Source: Theobroma cacao
Taxonomy: Eukaryota > Streptophyta > Magnoliopsida > Malvales > Malvaceae
NCBI RefSeq assembly: GCF_000208745.1
Contig: NC_030851.1
Location: forward strand, 31,515,405 to 31,579,404
Direction: 5' to 3'
DNA length: 64,000 nucleotides
Shown here: piece by piece, positions 37,413 through 49,053 of the stretch
Position numbering within the stretch: position 1 is the first letter of the stretch
Layout: each line of letters begins with the position of its first letter
The notes under the pieces: generated by a model
Databases searched by the model: none
What the model was told of the DNA's origin: nothing
Seen by the model: only the letters and a program-made list of their open reading frames with translations
Position numbers and translations under genes: made by a program

Positions 37413-37715
37413 GGCAATTCTTTCGTCTTAAAAGAGGCATCGTAGACTTTATCAAAAAATCATATGAAAAACTTGTGTGAAATATCAAATATGTGTTTCT
37501 AAAAGTTCTCTCCTTGGCTACTTGTTTTTCTTAGCTAGTAGCTGAGTATGAATCCACTGCTCAAACTGAGTAAATCCAATTAATATAAATTTCTTTAAAA
37601 ATAGAATAAATCATACAGAAATCTAAAAATCTACATAGTGATAAGAATTATGTAAGAAAGAAAAGTAAAGTTACATGCAAATTTGATTTGAATACAAAAT
37701 ATAGCAATTGTATTT

Positions 37716-38377
37716 GGGTAAAATACATTATCACCCTTAAGTTTTAAGCATAATTCTACACAGATCCATTAGTTCTCAAAATAAACACTCTGAACCAAAC
37801 GTGTAAATGACGTTAATGCCTAAACATAAAATGTCTAAAATGTTCTTCTTTTTCCACTCTTTTCTTTTCTCTCTGATCGACTGATGACGTTCCTTTACAT
37901 CGATTGGCCACCACACAGCCAGATCAAGCCATTAAATACCAAATTCGGCCTAATCTCCTTAAGGGAAATCTAGATTGTGCTCCCCAAATTGGGGGAGCAC
38001 ACCTAATCGTGCCCCCTACCCCCCCGGAATCTAAGGAGCACAGATTGTAGTGCTCCCAAATCGTGCTCCTTAGAGGAGTGTCGAGATGTGCGCTCCTTAG
38101 CCAGATCTAGTCGAGAGGTGGTCAGCCGGTGAAAGGTAGGATAGATTTTTCTTTTTAAAAAAATTATAATTTGGTAATTTTGAAAATTAATTAAGGGTAA
38201 AATTGTCAAGTCATTATTGTCACGTCATCAAACAAACAAGAATATTATTGGTTGACTAATGGCTAGACTTATATGTCCAATGAAAGATATTCTTTCGAGG
38301 CGAAGTGTTCATTTTGAAAATTAATAGGCCCGTGTGAAAATATGGTTAAAACTTAAGAATGTTAGTATATTTTATCC
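37716..38377. mobile_element. Mutator-like MITE with long terminal inverted repeats
   Basis: The left end (GGGTAAAATACATTATCACC...) and the reverse complement of the right end (GGATAAAATATACTAACATT...) align over about 78 bases, sharing CTTAAGTTTTAA and TCAAAAT(A/G)AACACT. The flanks ATTGTATTT (37707-37715) and ATTTTATTT (38378-38386) match at 8 of 9 positions, as expected of a Mutator 9-bp target duplication. There is no coding sequence. Inside, a perfect hairpin with 9-bp arms lies at 37977-38000 (GTGCTCCCC / GGGGAGCAC). Confidence 0.7.
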
Positions 38378-39599
38378 ATTTTATTTTCTTTAAATAATAA
38401 TTCTTTGACAACTCTTGATGCAATAATTAGGGTTTAATGTTTATTAATCAATTTACAAGTAAATTCATAATTCAAGGAGTTAAAATCAAATGAAATAATG
38501 CCTACATTAAAAATAGTATAAGAAATCAAATTAATAATTAGGTATAGAACAAAAAAAGGTAAGCAAATTATAAAGTATACTATGCTTAATTATTAGAAAC
38601 TTTCATAAAAGGGGAAGGGAGCATTTCATAAATTTTTGGAGGGGTAAAAACCAAATTTACCTTTTTATTTGAGAAAAAGCTATTTCGCCAAGTTTTCAAG
38701 AGCCAAGAGGACTGTAGTTTCTATCCATCAGTGTACAAATTTTCGAAACTCCATTTTTTTTTTATCCAGTAGATATATAACTGATTAATTTTTTTTTCAA
38801 AAGGAGTATATAACTCATTAATAATAATGTATTGTTGGATAGAGGTGTTCACAATTTGGATTACTTCACATGAATTTTTAAATTTAAACCCAAGTTGAAG
38901 ATAATATTATATTAGTACATAATATATTTTTATTCAATTTCAATTTTAAAATATATTTTTAAATTTTAATAATAAAGAACATAAATATGTGGGCTAGGCC
39001 AAACTTGGGCCCTTACTAAGGTTTTTAAGTGGGAACCTTGTCCGACCCATAATACCTTTATTCTCAAATTGTCCCAAATCCACTTATCTCTCCACCCTCC
39101 GTTTTAGTTGGGAAAGTTAGTAGAACCTTGTACCTCTCATATCATCCCAAATCTTATTAAAGACTTAGTATGTAACAGCTATTTAGCGAAAATTAGAAAA
39201 AAAAAAGGACAGAATAGCAAAATTGTAAATTTTTTTTTGAAAATTAATAGCAAAATTATAAATGGGACTGAAAATATATGTCACGTTTCAAGTGTCATTA
39301 TTAAATATTAATATATACTAAATATATTATTAATTTAATTAAAAAGTTTTCTTTTTAAATGAGCCTCATGCATAAGGCCTTTTTGACAATAGACCTCCTC
39401 ATAATTTTAATTGTTTTCATTGAAGAGAATTAAAATTTTGACAAAATCACCCTTAATGAAACCAACCCATTTATTTGGCTCTACGTCTCAACCCAAAACC
39501 TATTAACGGGTCAAATATGTTTAGGTTTGCGTCTCAAACTCACTCATATTTTTTGAGCTTTTCTCGCCAGAGTATTCATCTCTAGAGTATTTTTTACCA

Positions 39600-39745
39600 A
39601 AAAAAAAAATGTTTAAGCATTTTGAGCATTTTGGAGTAGTTTTTGATACACGAAAAAAACTTTTGAGCGTTTTGAGCATTTTTAAGCATTTTGGAGTGAT
39701 TTTTGATATATGAAGAAAAACCTCTGAATATTTTGAGCATTCTTT
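39600..39745. repeat. Imperfect tandem repeat built on TTTTGAGCATTTT
   Basis: Two to three units of about 65 bp share TTTTGAGCATTTT...GGAGT(A/G)(G/A)TTTTTGATA. Decay increases toward the right end. Confidence 0.65.
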
Positions 39746-39848
39746 GTCAAGTAGGCATATTCATTAATTATGTTGTTAAATGGAATATAGTGTATCATTT
39801 GAAGTTGTTGATCTTGTTAAATAAAATTCAGTAGTTTTGATGATTTTT

Positions 39849-40170
39849 GAACATTGTGTGACTAATTTTTAGGTATTGCATGATTGACTTTGGACATTGC
39901 ATGACTAGTTGATAGGCATTGCGTGACTTGTTGATAGGCATTGCGTGACTTGTTAGTAAGGTATTGCATGACTTGTTAGTAAGGCATTGCATGACTAGTT
40001 AGTAAGGCATTGTGTGACTTAGGCATTGCTTAAAAATCAGTCACGCAATGCCTAAAAACTAGTCACACAATGCATAAAACCAATCACATAATGCTTAAAA
40101 ATCAGTTATGCAGTGATTAAGTCACGCAATGCCTAAAAATCAGTCTCGTAATATTTAAAAACCAGTCTAA
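39849..40170. repeat. Palindromic minisatellite: about 22-bp units that flip orientation midway
   Basis: Eight forward units built on GGCATTGC(A/G)TGACT start near 39850, 39872, 39893, 39916, 39939, 39961, 39983 and 40007. After a centre at about 40028-40036 roughly six units follow in reverse complement (AGTCACGCAATGCC and variants at 40039, 40061, 40083, 40105, 40120 and 40141). The two halves can pair into an imperfect hairpin. There is no coding capacity. Confidence 0.85.
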
Positions 40171-41224
40171 TCAATTTTAACTCCTTAACTTTGGGGTTCT
40201 ATGATTAAACCAATAAACTCAAAAAACTAAAACACATTCTTTTTTTTTTTTTTGCTAAGCCATGAAATTGTGCATTTAATAAAAGATAAGTTACAAAACT
40301 CCAAAATCCTCTAAAGCAAGACAAAATATATACTTATGGGGATGGCCTTGCTCACTCTCCTTATAAAAAAGCAACATATACTCTTTTTACAAAATATTCC
40401 TTAAACAATTTCAATTCAAAATCTCATAAAAAAAAATCAAAATTCCCAACAAACATGCTTAGCAATCATCTCAATCCCATACACAACAAAACCATGAACC
40501 ATCATAAAACCCATCAAACATGTTTTAGTTGTTCTTTCTTCTTGAGCCCATCATTTTAACCAATCCGATCCAACTCATCAACACAAGTATCTCCATCGCA
40601 GTACACGTTTCGAAGCAAGTCACTACTAGAAAGTATCAAGTTACCACATTCATCATGCTGCTTATAATCACCATAGAAGAGCAAAATCGTTGTTCATCAT
40701 CCTCAAGAACTCCAAATCCATCATTCAAAAAAATAAAACAAAATAAGAAAGAGCTTGATGTCAACTCTACTATTTGGATAACAAGATAGACAGTATTTGA
40801 TCAGAGAGAGAAATCGAGATTTAATTTTGAAATTTTTGTCTGGATGGCGGGATAGAGAAAACTGAAATCATTTTAATTTGTCTGAAATTGTTTAAAGGGT
40901 ATTGTTGTCAAGTCATGCCAAAAATTGACTAAAAATAGTTAAAATTATAAAAAATAATATTTTTAAATTGAGCTTATAAGGAAGGTTATTTCTCACAATT
41001 TCTTCTTAATTAAATTACAAGATTATTTAAAGCATAAAACACCTAATTATAGCTCAATTTGCATTTTAGTCCATTTTAATTAAACTACTAACTTAAACAT
41101 TTTGTTATTTAACCGACGTTCTTTCCTTTATACCTTTTAACATGAGATGGTATCTCACACTTAATATTATTGAAAATATCGCATAAAAATCAGGTAAAAT
41201 CCACCGGCGTAGGTAAATCCTCTT

Positions 41225-41350
41225 GGTTTGGTGGACTAAAATAGGAAACAGTGAACATGCAGCACAGATAGAGCCATATATAGGGTTGGTTTGATGGACT
41301 AAAATAGGGAACAATGAACATGCAGTAGAGATTGAGCGATGTAAAGGGTT
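41225..41350. repeat. Tandem duplication of a 63-bp unit
   Basis: 41225-41287 and 41288-41350 share GGTTTG(G/A)TGGACTAAAATAG and GAACATGCAG in register, and both end in AGGGTT. On the minus strand a short open frame spans both copies, so its protein repeats ACSLFPILVHQT. I regard that frame as non-genic. Confidence 0.8.
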
Positions 41351-43433
41351 GCCGCTTGATTGAGGTGGAGCTTCTTGAATCCTAGTCAGGCTTTGTGTCA
41401 TAATATTAAGGTAATCTGTTAAAAGTAAAATGCTAATAGAGTTGCAGTGTCAAGGATGCATGTGTTGTTCTGTTACACCATCGGTTGCATGCCGATCGAT
41501 GCCTTTGTTAGAACAAATTCAACTTTATAAAATTCTAGAGGTAAGAAATGTCATTCTTCGTTGGATGATCAAAACTACAGCCATAAGAATTGGATATAAC
41601 CTTTGAAATACTAGTTGCTCAAGGGAAAAATCCATCGTGAGGTTTGTTATTCAATTATACACGTATAAACCAAGAGCTTCAAATGATCACCTTTATTAAT
41701 ATCATAATATATTCTCATAAGCAAAAAACAAAAGAAAAAGAGTTATAATTGATCAACTTTCATAGGTGCATCAAATTGTCAAATATCTTAATTATTACAT
41801 TCTTCAAGTATAGATACACAAAATCATATAATTGTTGGAGCAGCCTTAATGTTGATTGAAACCGAAGGAACAAACTTCTACTGTCAGTAAATTTAGAAGA
41901 AGAAGAAGACAAGGATCGATGAAGAAGATAGATAGCTAGCTAGCTTGCCTTATTTGATACCTGAAATGGAAAACAACCGAAAGCTGGAGTAAAAATTGTA
42001 GCACAACGTAGAACATGAATATGCTAGGTTCAAATTGATAAGTACATAATTTAGAAGCCCATCTGTCGTTATAGTAAGGTAATCTGTCATATGCAAATGC
42101 GAAATACTATGTCATCTTCTCGTACGTATTTGTAAATGTTACTTTGAGTTTGGGCATGATGCTCCCATCTTTAAGTCCTATTTAAAGTCCTTATATGTTT
42201 AAAAAAACTTAATAACAAGACTTGGCAAGTAGTCTCTACTTACCAATCCGGTGGATATTTCAGGCCTTCTAAAGTGCTCAACCATTTAGAACCAACCTGA
42301 TGTCAAGATTTAACCCTGGAACGATCCGTTTTATCATCTTTTCACTCACCTTTCCATAATTTATCCTGAAATTGACCTTTTTGAAGAAAGATCAGCAAAA
42401 GACAAAATGGGTCAAGTTTTGTTGTATCAAAATGGGGCCACAACTGCCAATTACTATATACTTTGGTTAAAACCAGATAATATTTGCCTCAGGGCATAGC
42501 TTAGGAGAGTGTAAGTTTTTTTTTTTTAGCAACAGCTCTTCCCCAGATAAAAAGAGGCAAAAGAAGCAAATAAACAGAAACAGCTATCCCTGGTTTAGTT
42601 TGGAGAAAAGGCATCTTAATGGCAGTAAACAGCATTTTGTCAGAATTTAAGAGCGTCTGCAAGAATCCATTTAATCATATAATACTACTATCTTTAATGT
42701 AGACATGAAACAAGGTATTGGTATCTTATGCCCCACATTGGTGTTGAAATGAAATCATTATGGGCCAATCTCTTACTTTGTCATTTTCATAACAACAATA
42801 ATAATATTTTGAAAATTTTTTAAAATAGTGAGGGATGGTTTGGAAGAAGATAATCATAGAATCTGGCACAAAAACAAATGAGTGAAAGCTCCTTCTCAAC
42901 GGCTACCCACAATCTCCTTTCAAAAGCAAAACAAAGAAAATTGGAGGGAGAGATGGTAGCTTCTATTTCTTAACCAAACCAAACACAGCCCACCATTTCC
43001 CATCGAAAGGTAAGCAAGCAATACCAACTTTACCTCTCATCTGCTTTTTCTTTTCCTTCAAGTACATCTTTCTCTCTCTCTCTATCCAAAATAAGGTTGT
43101 TGCAAATATGTTGTTGAGTATTATCTAAATTTAACTTCACTTGCTCCATACGTACTCTTGAGGAGATTACTGTACTCTCTAACATCTTCTTAGTTCTTTA
43201 TGCTCATCCTCAGAAGCATTTCCATTTTCTTCATATCGTTCAAGCATTAACTTAAAAACTCATTACAAAAATAGGGCTAAACTTGATCTTTTCATCTCCT
43301 CTCCACCATCTGTCTTGTGACACCAAGCAATTTCTCATAATTGCAAAGGGGACATGAAACTAGACTCTCTCTCCAATTGTCTGTCTGTCAATTCAACCGT
43401 CAAAGATAGATAGATCGACCCAAGGAAGAGATA

Positions 43434-46175
43434 ATGCCTTTCAGGTTAGTATCAGCATGGAACAAGCGCCGGAGAAGCAAGTCCCAGGATCATACTGACC
43501 CTTGTATGTATTCTCCTTCATGTGGTAATCAGTTCATCCCTTGGACAGTGGATTTTCTATGTTCCAACATATTACCTACCTACTTTTCAGGGATTTATAA
43601 ACCAGCAGAGCATTGGCAAATTGAGGATCAAACACCCCGGCCAACTAAAAGACGCCATGGATCATCAGTTTTCACACTGAAGGAGATGGAGGAGGCAACA
43701 TGCTATTTTAGTGATATGAATCTAGTTGGGAAAGGAGGATTTGGCCGAGTCTACAAGGGCACTCTGCGATCCGGAGAGGTATTTATGATTTTCGTATTGT
43801 TTTGGAATAGGATGGATGTTCCATGAATAAATTATGCTACCTCAATAAGTCAGTCACATCATTTATAATGCTATCCAGAACAAGTTAAAGAATTTTCATT
43901 TATTTCGTTTAATTAAAAACTTATATTATAGGCAGTAATCAACCAAAAAGAGTGATAGAAACATACAAAAGCTATCTTCTGTTTCTGAAGGTTGTTGCAA
44001 TCAAGAAAATGGAGCTGCCACCATTCAAAGAAGCTGAAGGAGAACGTGAGTTCCGTGTAGAAGTTGATATCTTGAGCAGACTGGACCATCCAAATCTGGT
44101 TTCCTTGATAGGGTATTGTGCAGATGGGAAGCACCGGTTTCTAGTCTACGAATACATGCAAAAAGGGAACCTGCAAGATCACTTAAATGGTTGGTTTCAC
44201 TCAAATCTGTTTCCAATCTAATGCCTCATCCATTTAACATCTATCAATCTTAAACTGCTCAATAGGTATTGGGGAAACAAAAATGGATTGGCCTTCAAGG
44301 CTCAAAGTGGCACTTGGCGCAGCCAGGGGACTTGCTTATCTCCATTCTAGTTCCGCTGTTGGAATTCCAATAGTTCACAGAGATTTCAAGTCTACCAATG
44401 TTCTTCTAAATGCCAACTTCGAAGCAAAGGTAAGAGACATAGATACTTTGCATGAAGCATTGACATTAATAAAGCATTTGTAACTAAAACTCAATTTGCT
44501 ACTCTTCACAGATATCGGATTTTGGACTAGCCAAACTAATGCCAGAGGGTCAGGAGACTTATGTGACTGCCAGAGTCCTTGGCACATTTGGCTATTTTGA
44601 TCCTGAGTATACATCAGTATGCATCTTCATGTTACAAAAGTTTTCCCTACACTTTTACATGATTTTTGCTAATGTTTGAATAGTGTTCAATATTGTTTTA
44701 TCAAATTCTTTGTTTTTCAACCACTATTGTATCTTAAAACTATTGAGCTTCATACATTTTAACCTTCCTGGGTGTTTAGGACATGCAAAAGAACTATTTA
44801 AAAAGGAAAATGTAAGACTCATTAATCTTACTAAAATTGCATTAAGGATCATGGAATGCAAAAACTACACAATTAGGCAGCAAGCATTGACCAACACAAT
44901 CATATGCATGTAAAGAATCTGGTAACTCAAATATTCTTGAAAACATAAATCAAAGAGATCAGAGAGGGAAGACATTTACAACAGAGTTGTTAGCTTTGTA
45001 GGAATGAAAGTTTGCCATTATGAATTTATGGGTTTCTAGGTCTAAATTTTCCATTATATGTCTTGTTTGAGACTTTTGGGGTGCTATTTTGATTTGCTGA
45101 GTCAAACATAATCCAAATATCCAACAAAGCAGCACAATCAGCCTTGAGAAGGGTTTGCAAACTGCAATTAAATCACTACAGTTTTACCCAACCCTAACAA
45201 AAAAATGAAGAAAGAGTTAGGAAGATTACACAGAGCCAAGATATGTTGGCAAAGTATAGATCTAACCTTCCCATCCACCAACACTTAAAATATGTGGGTT
45301 TTCTTCTAGCCACCAGCCTTGCATTCAATGCTCTAGATTATTTAATACACTATAAATCTTTTCATGAATTGGTTAAACAACTGGGTATTTTAATGCACTT
45401 GAAACAAACATCTTAAATTTAGTGAAACCGTTATAATTCCAAAAGTGAATAGAGAAATCACCTTATCCATACCATGCATTCTAAGTTCCAATCAGTAACA
45501 AATGGGATAGTCGGATTTCTATATCTGAATTTTTCTCTTCTTCCAAATAAAATGTACTGATAAGTATAAATGCGATGAAGGTGATCTTTTATAAGCAAAT
45601 ATCTCATTCTTCAACCTTCAATATAATAAAATAATATTAGGTGTCAGATTTTGCTCAACTAGATTTAATTAGCAATAGCAAGCATGATCTTGGTTTTTCA
45701 TTTGTCTTCTCTGGTGACAGACAGGAAAACTAACCGTACAAAGTGATGTTTATGCATTTGGAGTCGTTCTTCTAGAGCTTTTGACAGGACGCAGAGCTGT
45801 AGACATAAGCCAGGGACCAAATGATCAAAACCTTGTAATCCAGGTATGTAAAAACTTCTCATTCAAACAGGTTATGACTCAAGTTTCAAGGACTTCAGCA
45901 TATTAGCTAGAGAAAATGAAATAATACGTGGGTGGTCCATGATTCAGGTTAGACACATACTGCATGACCGGAAGAAGTTACGTAAGGTGATCGATCCAGA
46001 GATGGCTCGAAGTTCTTACACCATTGAATCTATAGCTATGTTTGCAAATCTGGCATCACGTTGTGTCCGTGTTGAGAGCGGAGAGAGGCCCTCAATGCCA
46101 GAATGTGTAAAAGAACTCCAACTGATTTTCTGTACAAATGCGAAAGGCCTAGGTGTGGCTTTTAGGATTGGTTGA
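43434..46175 (+). CDS. PBL28: PBL28-like receptor-like cytoplasmic kinase (Ser/Thr), 7 exons
   Basis: Protein kinase of the receptor-like cytoplasmic kinase class, expected to relay signals from membrane receptors. Exons: 43434-43503, 43591-43778, 43991-44189, 44266-44429, 44512-44616, 45721-45843, 45948-46175; 358 aa. A basic N-terminus ([20 protein letters not shown]) has no Gly2 for myristoylation. Kinase motifs: glycine loop GKGGFG (residues 70-75), Lys91 in VAIKK, HRD at 190-192 with K194, DFG at 210-212, DPEYTS at 237-242, and a complete C-lobe to CVKELQLIF. All catalytic residues are present, so it should be active. Intron 1 (43504-43590) is 87 nt and stop-free; intron 5 is about 1.1 kb. 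The name comes from my memory of Arabidopsis At1g24030. Neighbour: the GNAT gene, tail to tail. Confidence 0.92.
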
Positions 46176-47153
46176 GGAATGCGGATGTTTTACCAGCTGT
46201 GAAACTGTAACATATCAACAATAAGGATCTTCTGAACTATAAGCAAACACTATTACCATGGCAATTTGATAAGAGGCAGGGAAAAGAAAAAAGGTATTTG
46301 AGTTATATATGAGTCAAAACAGAAGAAATTTGAGTAGGGTCATATTGAGAGTGGTTTCATGGAAAAATAACTATTGGAGAACTGAGAAAACAGAAGTGAT
46401 AATATTTCTTCATATGTTTAGTTCCTTTTTTTTAAAAAAAAATACCTCATATGTTTAGTTCTAGTCTAGCATCAACAGTTTGTTTGGTAATGTTGTGCTT
46501 AGTGCAGATAATTCTATGCATTCTATATTGTATAAACACAGTGAAATAATAAATATTCTGCACCAAAATAAATAAAGGAACAAATAGTGCTCTTTAATTT
46601 CATTTGCACCAACAATAACCAAAGCTCATTAAAGGATGTTTCCCTTTCTCCCTTTCCTGTTCATAAGTTCAAGCTCAAAAATCTGAAATCTATAAATCCC
46701 AGGTGAACATAGCAGGAGAGAAAAAGATAGTAAATTACAAGTTTGTTTAAGTCCATAATTTGACAAAAAGTAACAAAAGCAATGCCAGATGCAATTTACC
46801 ATTAAAATGTGCTCTACCATGCACATGATAAATTAAAAGCAAGGACATTATGAGAAGCCATCGAATTCCTAGTAGGAAATCCACTTAAATGGATGATCTT
46901 AGCAATCTGGTTGAACAACATCAGGGACCTGGAAATCCCAATTCATTAAAAGAGACAATGCAGGAAACAAATATAAGAATGAAGTCATCTTCCCAAACAA
47001 GCAGCAAAAATTAACAGGTGTACAATAGTGATTAACAAGAGAAGAGGGAACGAGAGTTTCAATAGAACATGATAAACATATGGGTTATATGTGTGACTTT
47101 AATGGCATGTAGCTCAAAAGATTACAATTACAGTATGATTTCAACTTATCCAT
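46176..47153. other. Convergent 3' flanks of the kinase and GNAT genes
   Basis: About 1 kb with no supported gene. Both genes end toward this stretch, so both 3' UTRs should lie here, and they may overlap if either is long. An A/T homopolymer patch occurs at 46428-46441. Confidence 0.5.
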
Positions 47154-49053
47154 TTATGAGGGAAGTTCCTCACCAGAGTCTGATATATCTGATTCTGCTA
47201 AATTGTTAAAAACAGGAAGTTTCTTGCGCATCAAGTGCTTACGTCTCTGTAATGTCAACAGGATAAAGATACTATCTGTCTGAAGAACATTGTATCCTGC
47301 TTTTATGTACATGTTGAATGGAGCCTCATCAATCATTCTGCAATGCAAGTACACCTCTTTTGAAGAAGTCATTTGAGATATTAGTTCCTCACTTGCCTTG
47401 AGAAGATGCCATCCAATGCCCCTCCTAAATGATTCAAAAGCAGACACCAAGAATTTTAATTACTAACAAAAAGGCCATCATATTTAAACTGAACAAGTAG
47501 TGCAGAGAAAATTTCTGTACAAGTACATGTCATAAGAATAATCAAAATACCAAAAAAAAAAAAAACAGAGAAAAAACCCCTAAAATTGGAGCAATGATTC
47601 AGGATATAGCAAATATCATTAGGCAGCACTAAACCACTCAGCCTCTTGATTCTAAACTCAAACTAGAAAACTTCTGAACGTGCAGATTACACAAGGATTC
47701 ATAGAGTTAGGAAAATTCAAGCATTGAGAAAAACTTTAAGACATAACAAATAAATCAGAATAAGTTAAATTTAAAGAATCTAGTGGCTTGTCTACTAAAC
47801 TCTATCACTGTAAAATTCCATCACAAATTAAATAGATGAGATCTGAACTACCCTTTGACAGTCTTACAACATTATTCAATCAATATTCTTTCCAGACTTA
47901 GCAAAGCGTGAATTGTAAGTTCTGCAGCTCAAATTTTTTCCCATAATTAGAGCAAAGAAAGGCCATTTCAAAAGATTTTCCGTTAGTGAATTATCACTGG
48001 AGAAAAAAACTGACAAATGAATAACTCAACCTGAAATGAGAGCATATTGACTATAAGAACAACTTCTTACTCCTAAGATGGCTTAAACATTACAAATCCT
48101 TTATGGTCTTTCACTTAGTGATTAACCTACTAACAATCTTGAACCTACTAAGGGTGTAACAGAACCATTCAAATGAAAAACTCAACTTGGAATGAGAACA
48201 CGTTGAACACAAGAAAAAATTTCATAGTCATCAGATGGCTTTAGAATTACAAATCCTAAGTTGTCTTTCATTTAGTTATTGATCTATAAATAATCTTGGC
48301 CCCACAAAAGTGTGTAAAATTACAAATCAACAAGTCATTATTCCCCTCCACTAATATCCATCAAATCAGAAATAAAAAAAAATAACAAAAACAAATAACC
48401 TTATACCTTCTAAGCTGCTTTGTGACTGTCATGTTACAAATATAAGGCGAATTCTTGGGAGGGGTAGGTGAAGGAGGAGAAGAGTTAGCACCCCTTTTGT
48501 CAAAGCAAACTTCCACGGTCCCAGCCAGTTCCTCTCCTCTCTGTCCATTCTCTCTATAAAACCCAACAAGAGTAACAGCATGTGGCATCACAGCTCTTCT
48601 CTCAATCAAATACTGCTTGACCAAGAACCTCAACAAAGCTTCATATCCCAAAGGCATCAACATTGACTCAGCAAATGACTCGGCCAACAACCCAACAGTC
48701 AAATCCATCTCCTCGGCCCTCATGGCACGAACCCACAACGACCCAGATTCCAACTCTTGAAGATAAACAAAAGACTCCAAAGCTTTGAGCTTTTCAAGCT
48801 CTTCATTGGTTAAAAAACGGCTTCCCCTAAAAGGGTCATCAAGAAAGGAGTAGTATTGAGCTGACGTAACAGAGTTGGTGGAGGAAGAAGAAGGGAGAGA
48901 ACGTTTGAAATTGTAACGGTCAAGTTTGTGGAGAGAAAGAAGAGGGTTTCCGGAAGAAGGAAAGGGGAGGCCTTTGGTGGGGTTAAGGTGGGTATGTAGG
49001 TGCTGCTGTCGGGGATCTAAGTAAAGAGATAATGAAAGTGCTGCTGCTGCCAT
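47154..49053 (-). CDS. GNAT-family N-acetyltransferase, probably plastid-targeted, 2 exons
   Basis: Acetyl-CoA-dependent acetyltransferase of the GCN5-related fold. Plant plastid members acetylate protein N-termini and lysines. Exon 1 is 49053-48407 and exon 2 is 47424-47154, joined GT-AG in phase 2 to give 305 aa. The first 60 or so residues are rich in Ser, Leu and Arg and poor in acid, as in a transit peptide. The acetyltransferase core starts near residue 105 (SLWVRAMRAEEMDL). The acetyl-CoA loop spans the splice junction: LRRRGIGWHLL with RxxGxG/A at about 215-220, preceded by the beta-strand YICNMTV. The motif MYIKAGYNVLQTD near residue 255 closes the domain, followed by an acidic tail. 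The single intron is about 980 bp. I suspect the GNAT5 (At1g24040) orthologue from its position beside the PBL28-like gene. Confidence 0.88.

Larger units (their letters stand above)
38387..43433. other. Long gene-free stretch with local repeats, upstream of the kinase gene
   Basis: No coding region is recognised apart from short unsupported frames. The part 39.6-40.2 kb is repetitive and 41.2-41.35 kb holds a short tandem duplication; these are listed separately. Poly-T or poly-A runs occur near 38752-38764, 39600-39611, 40238-40253 and 42517-42527. The last 400 bases, with a CT run at 43070-43083, are the likely promoter and 5' UTR of the kinase gene. Confidence 0.5.

Noticed and set aside
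39849..40170. CRISPR-like repeat array
   Set aside because: Units are contiguous and variable with no unique spacers, and they invert midway; this is plant minisatellite DNA.
47154..47450. Separate 98-codon gene at the GNAT 3' end
   Set aside because: It carries the C-terminal half of the acetyltransferase and joins exon 1 cleanly through GT-AG sites; it is exon 2.
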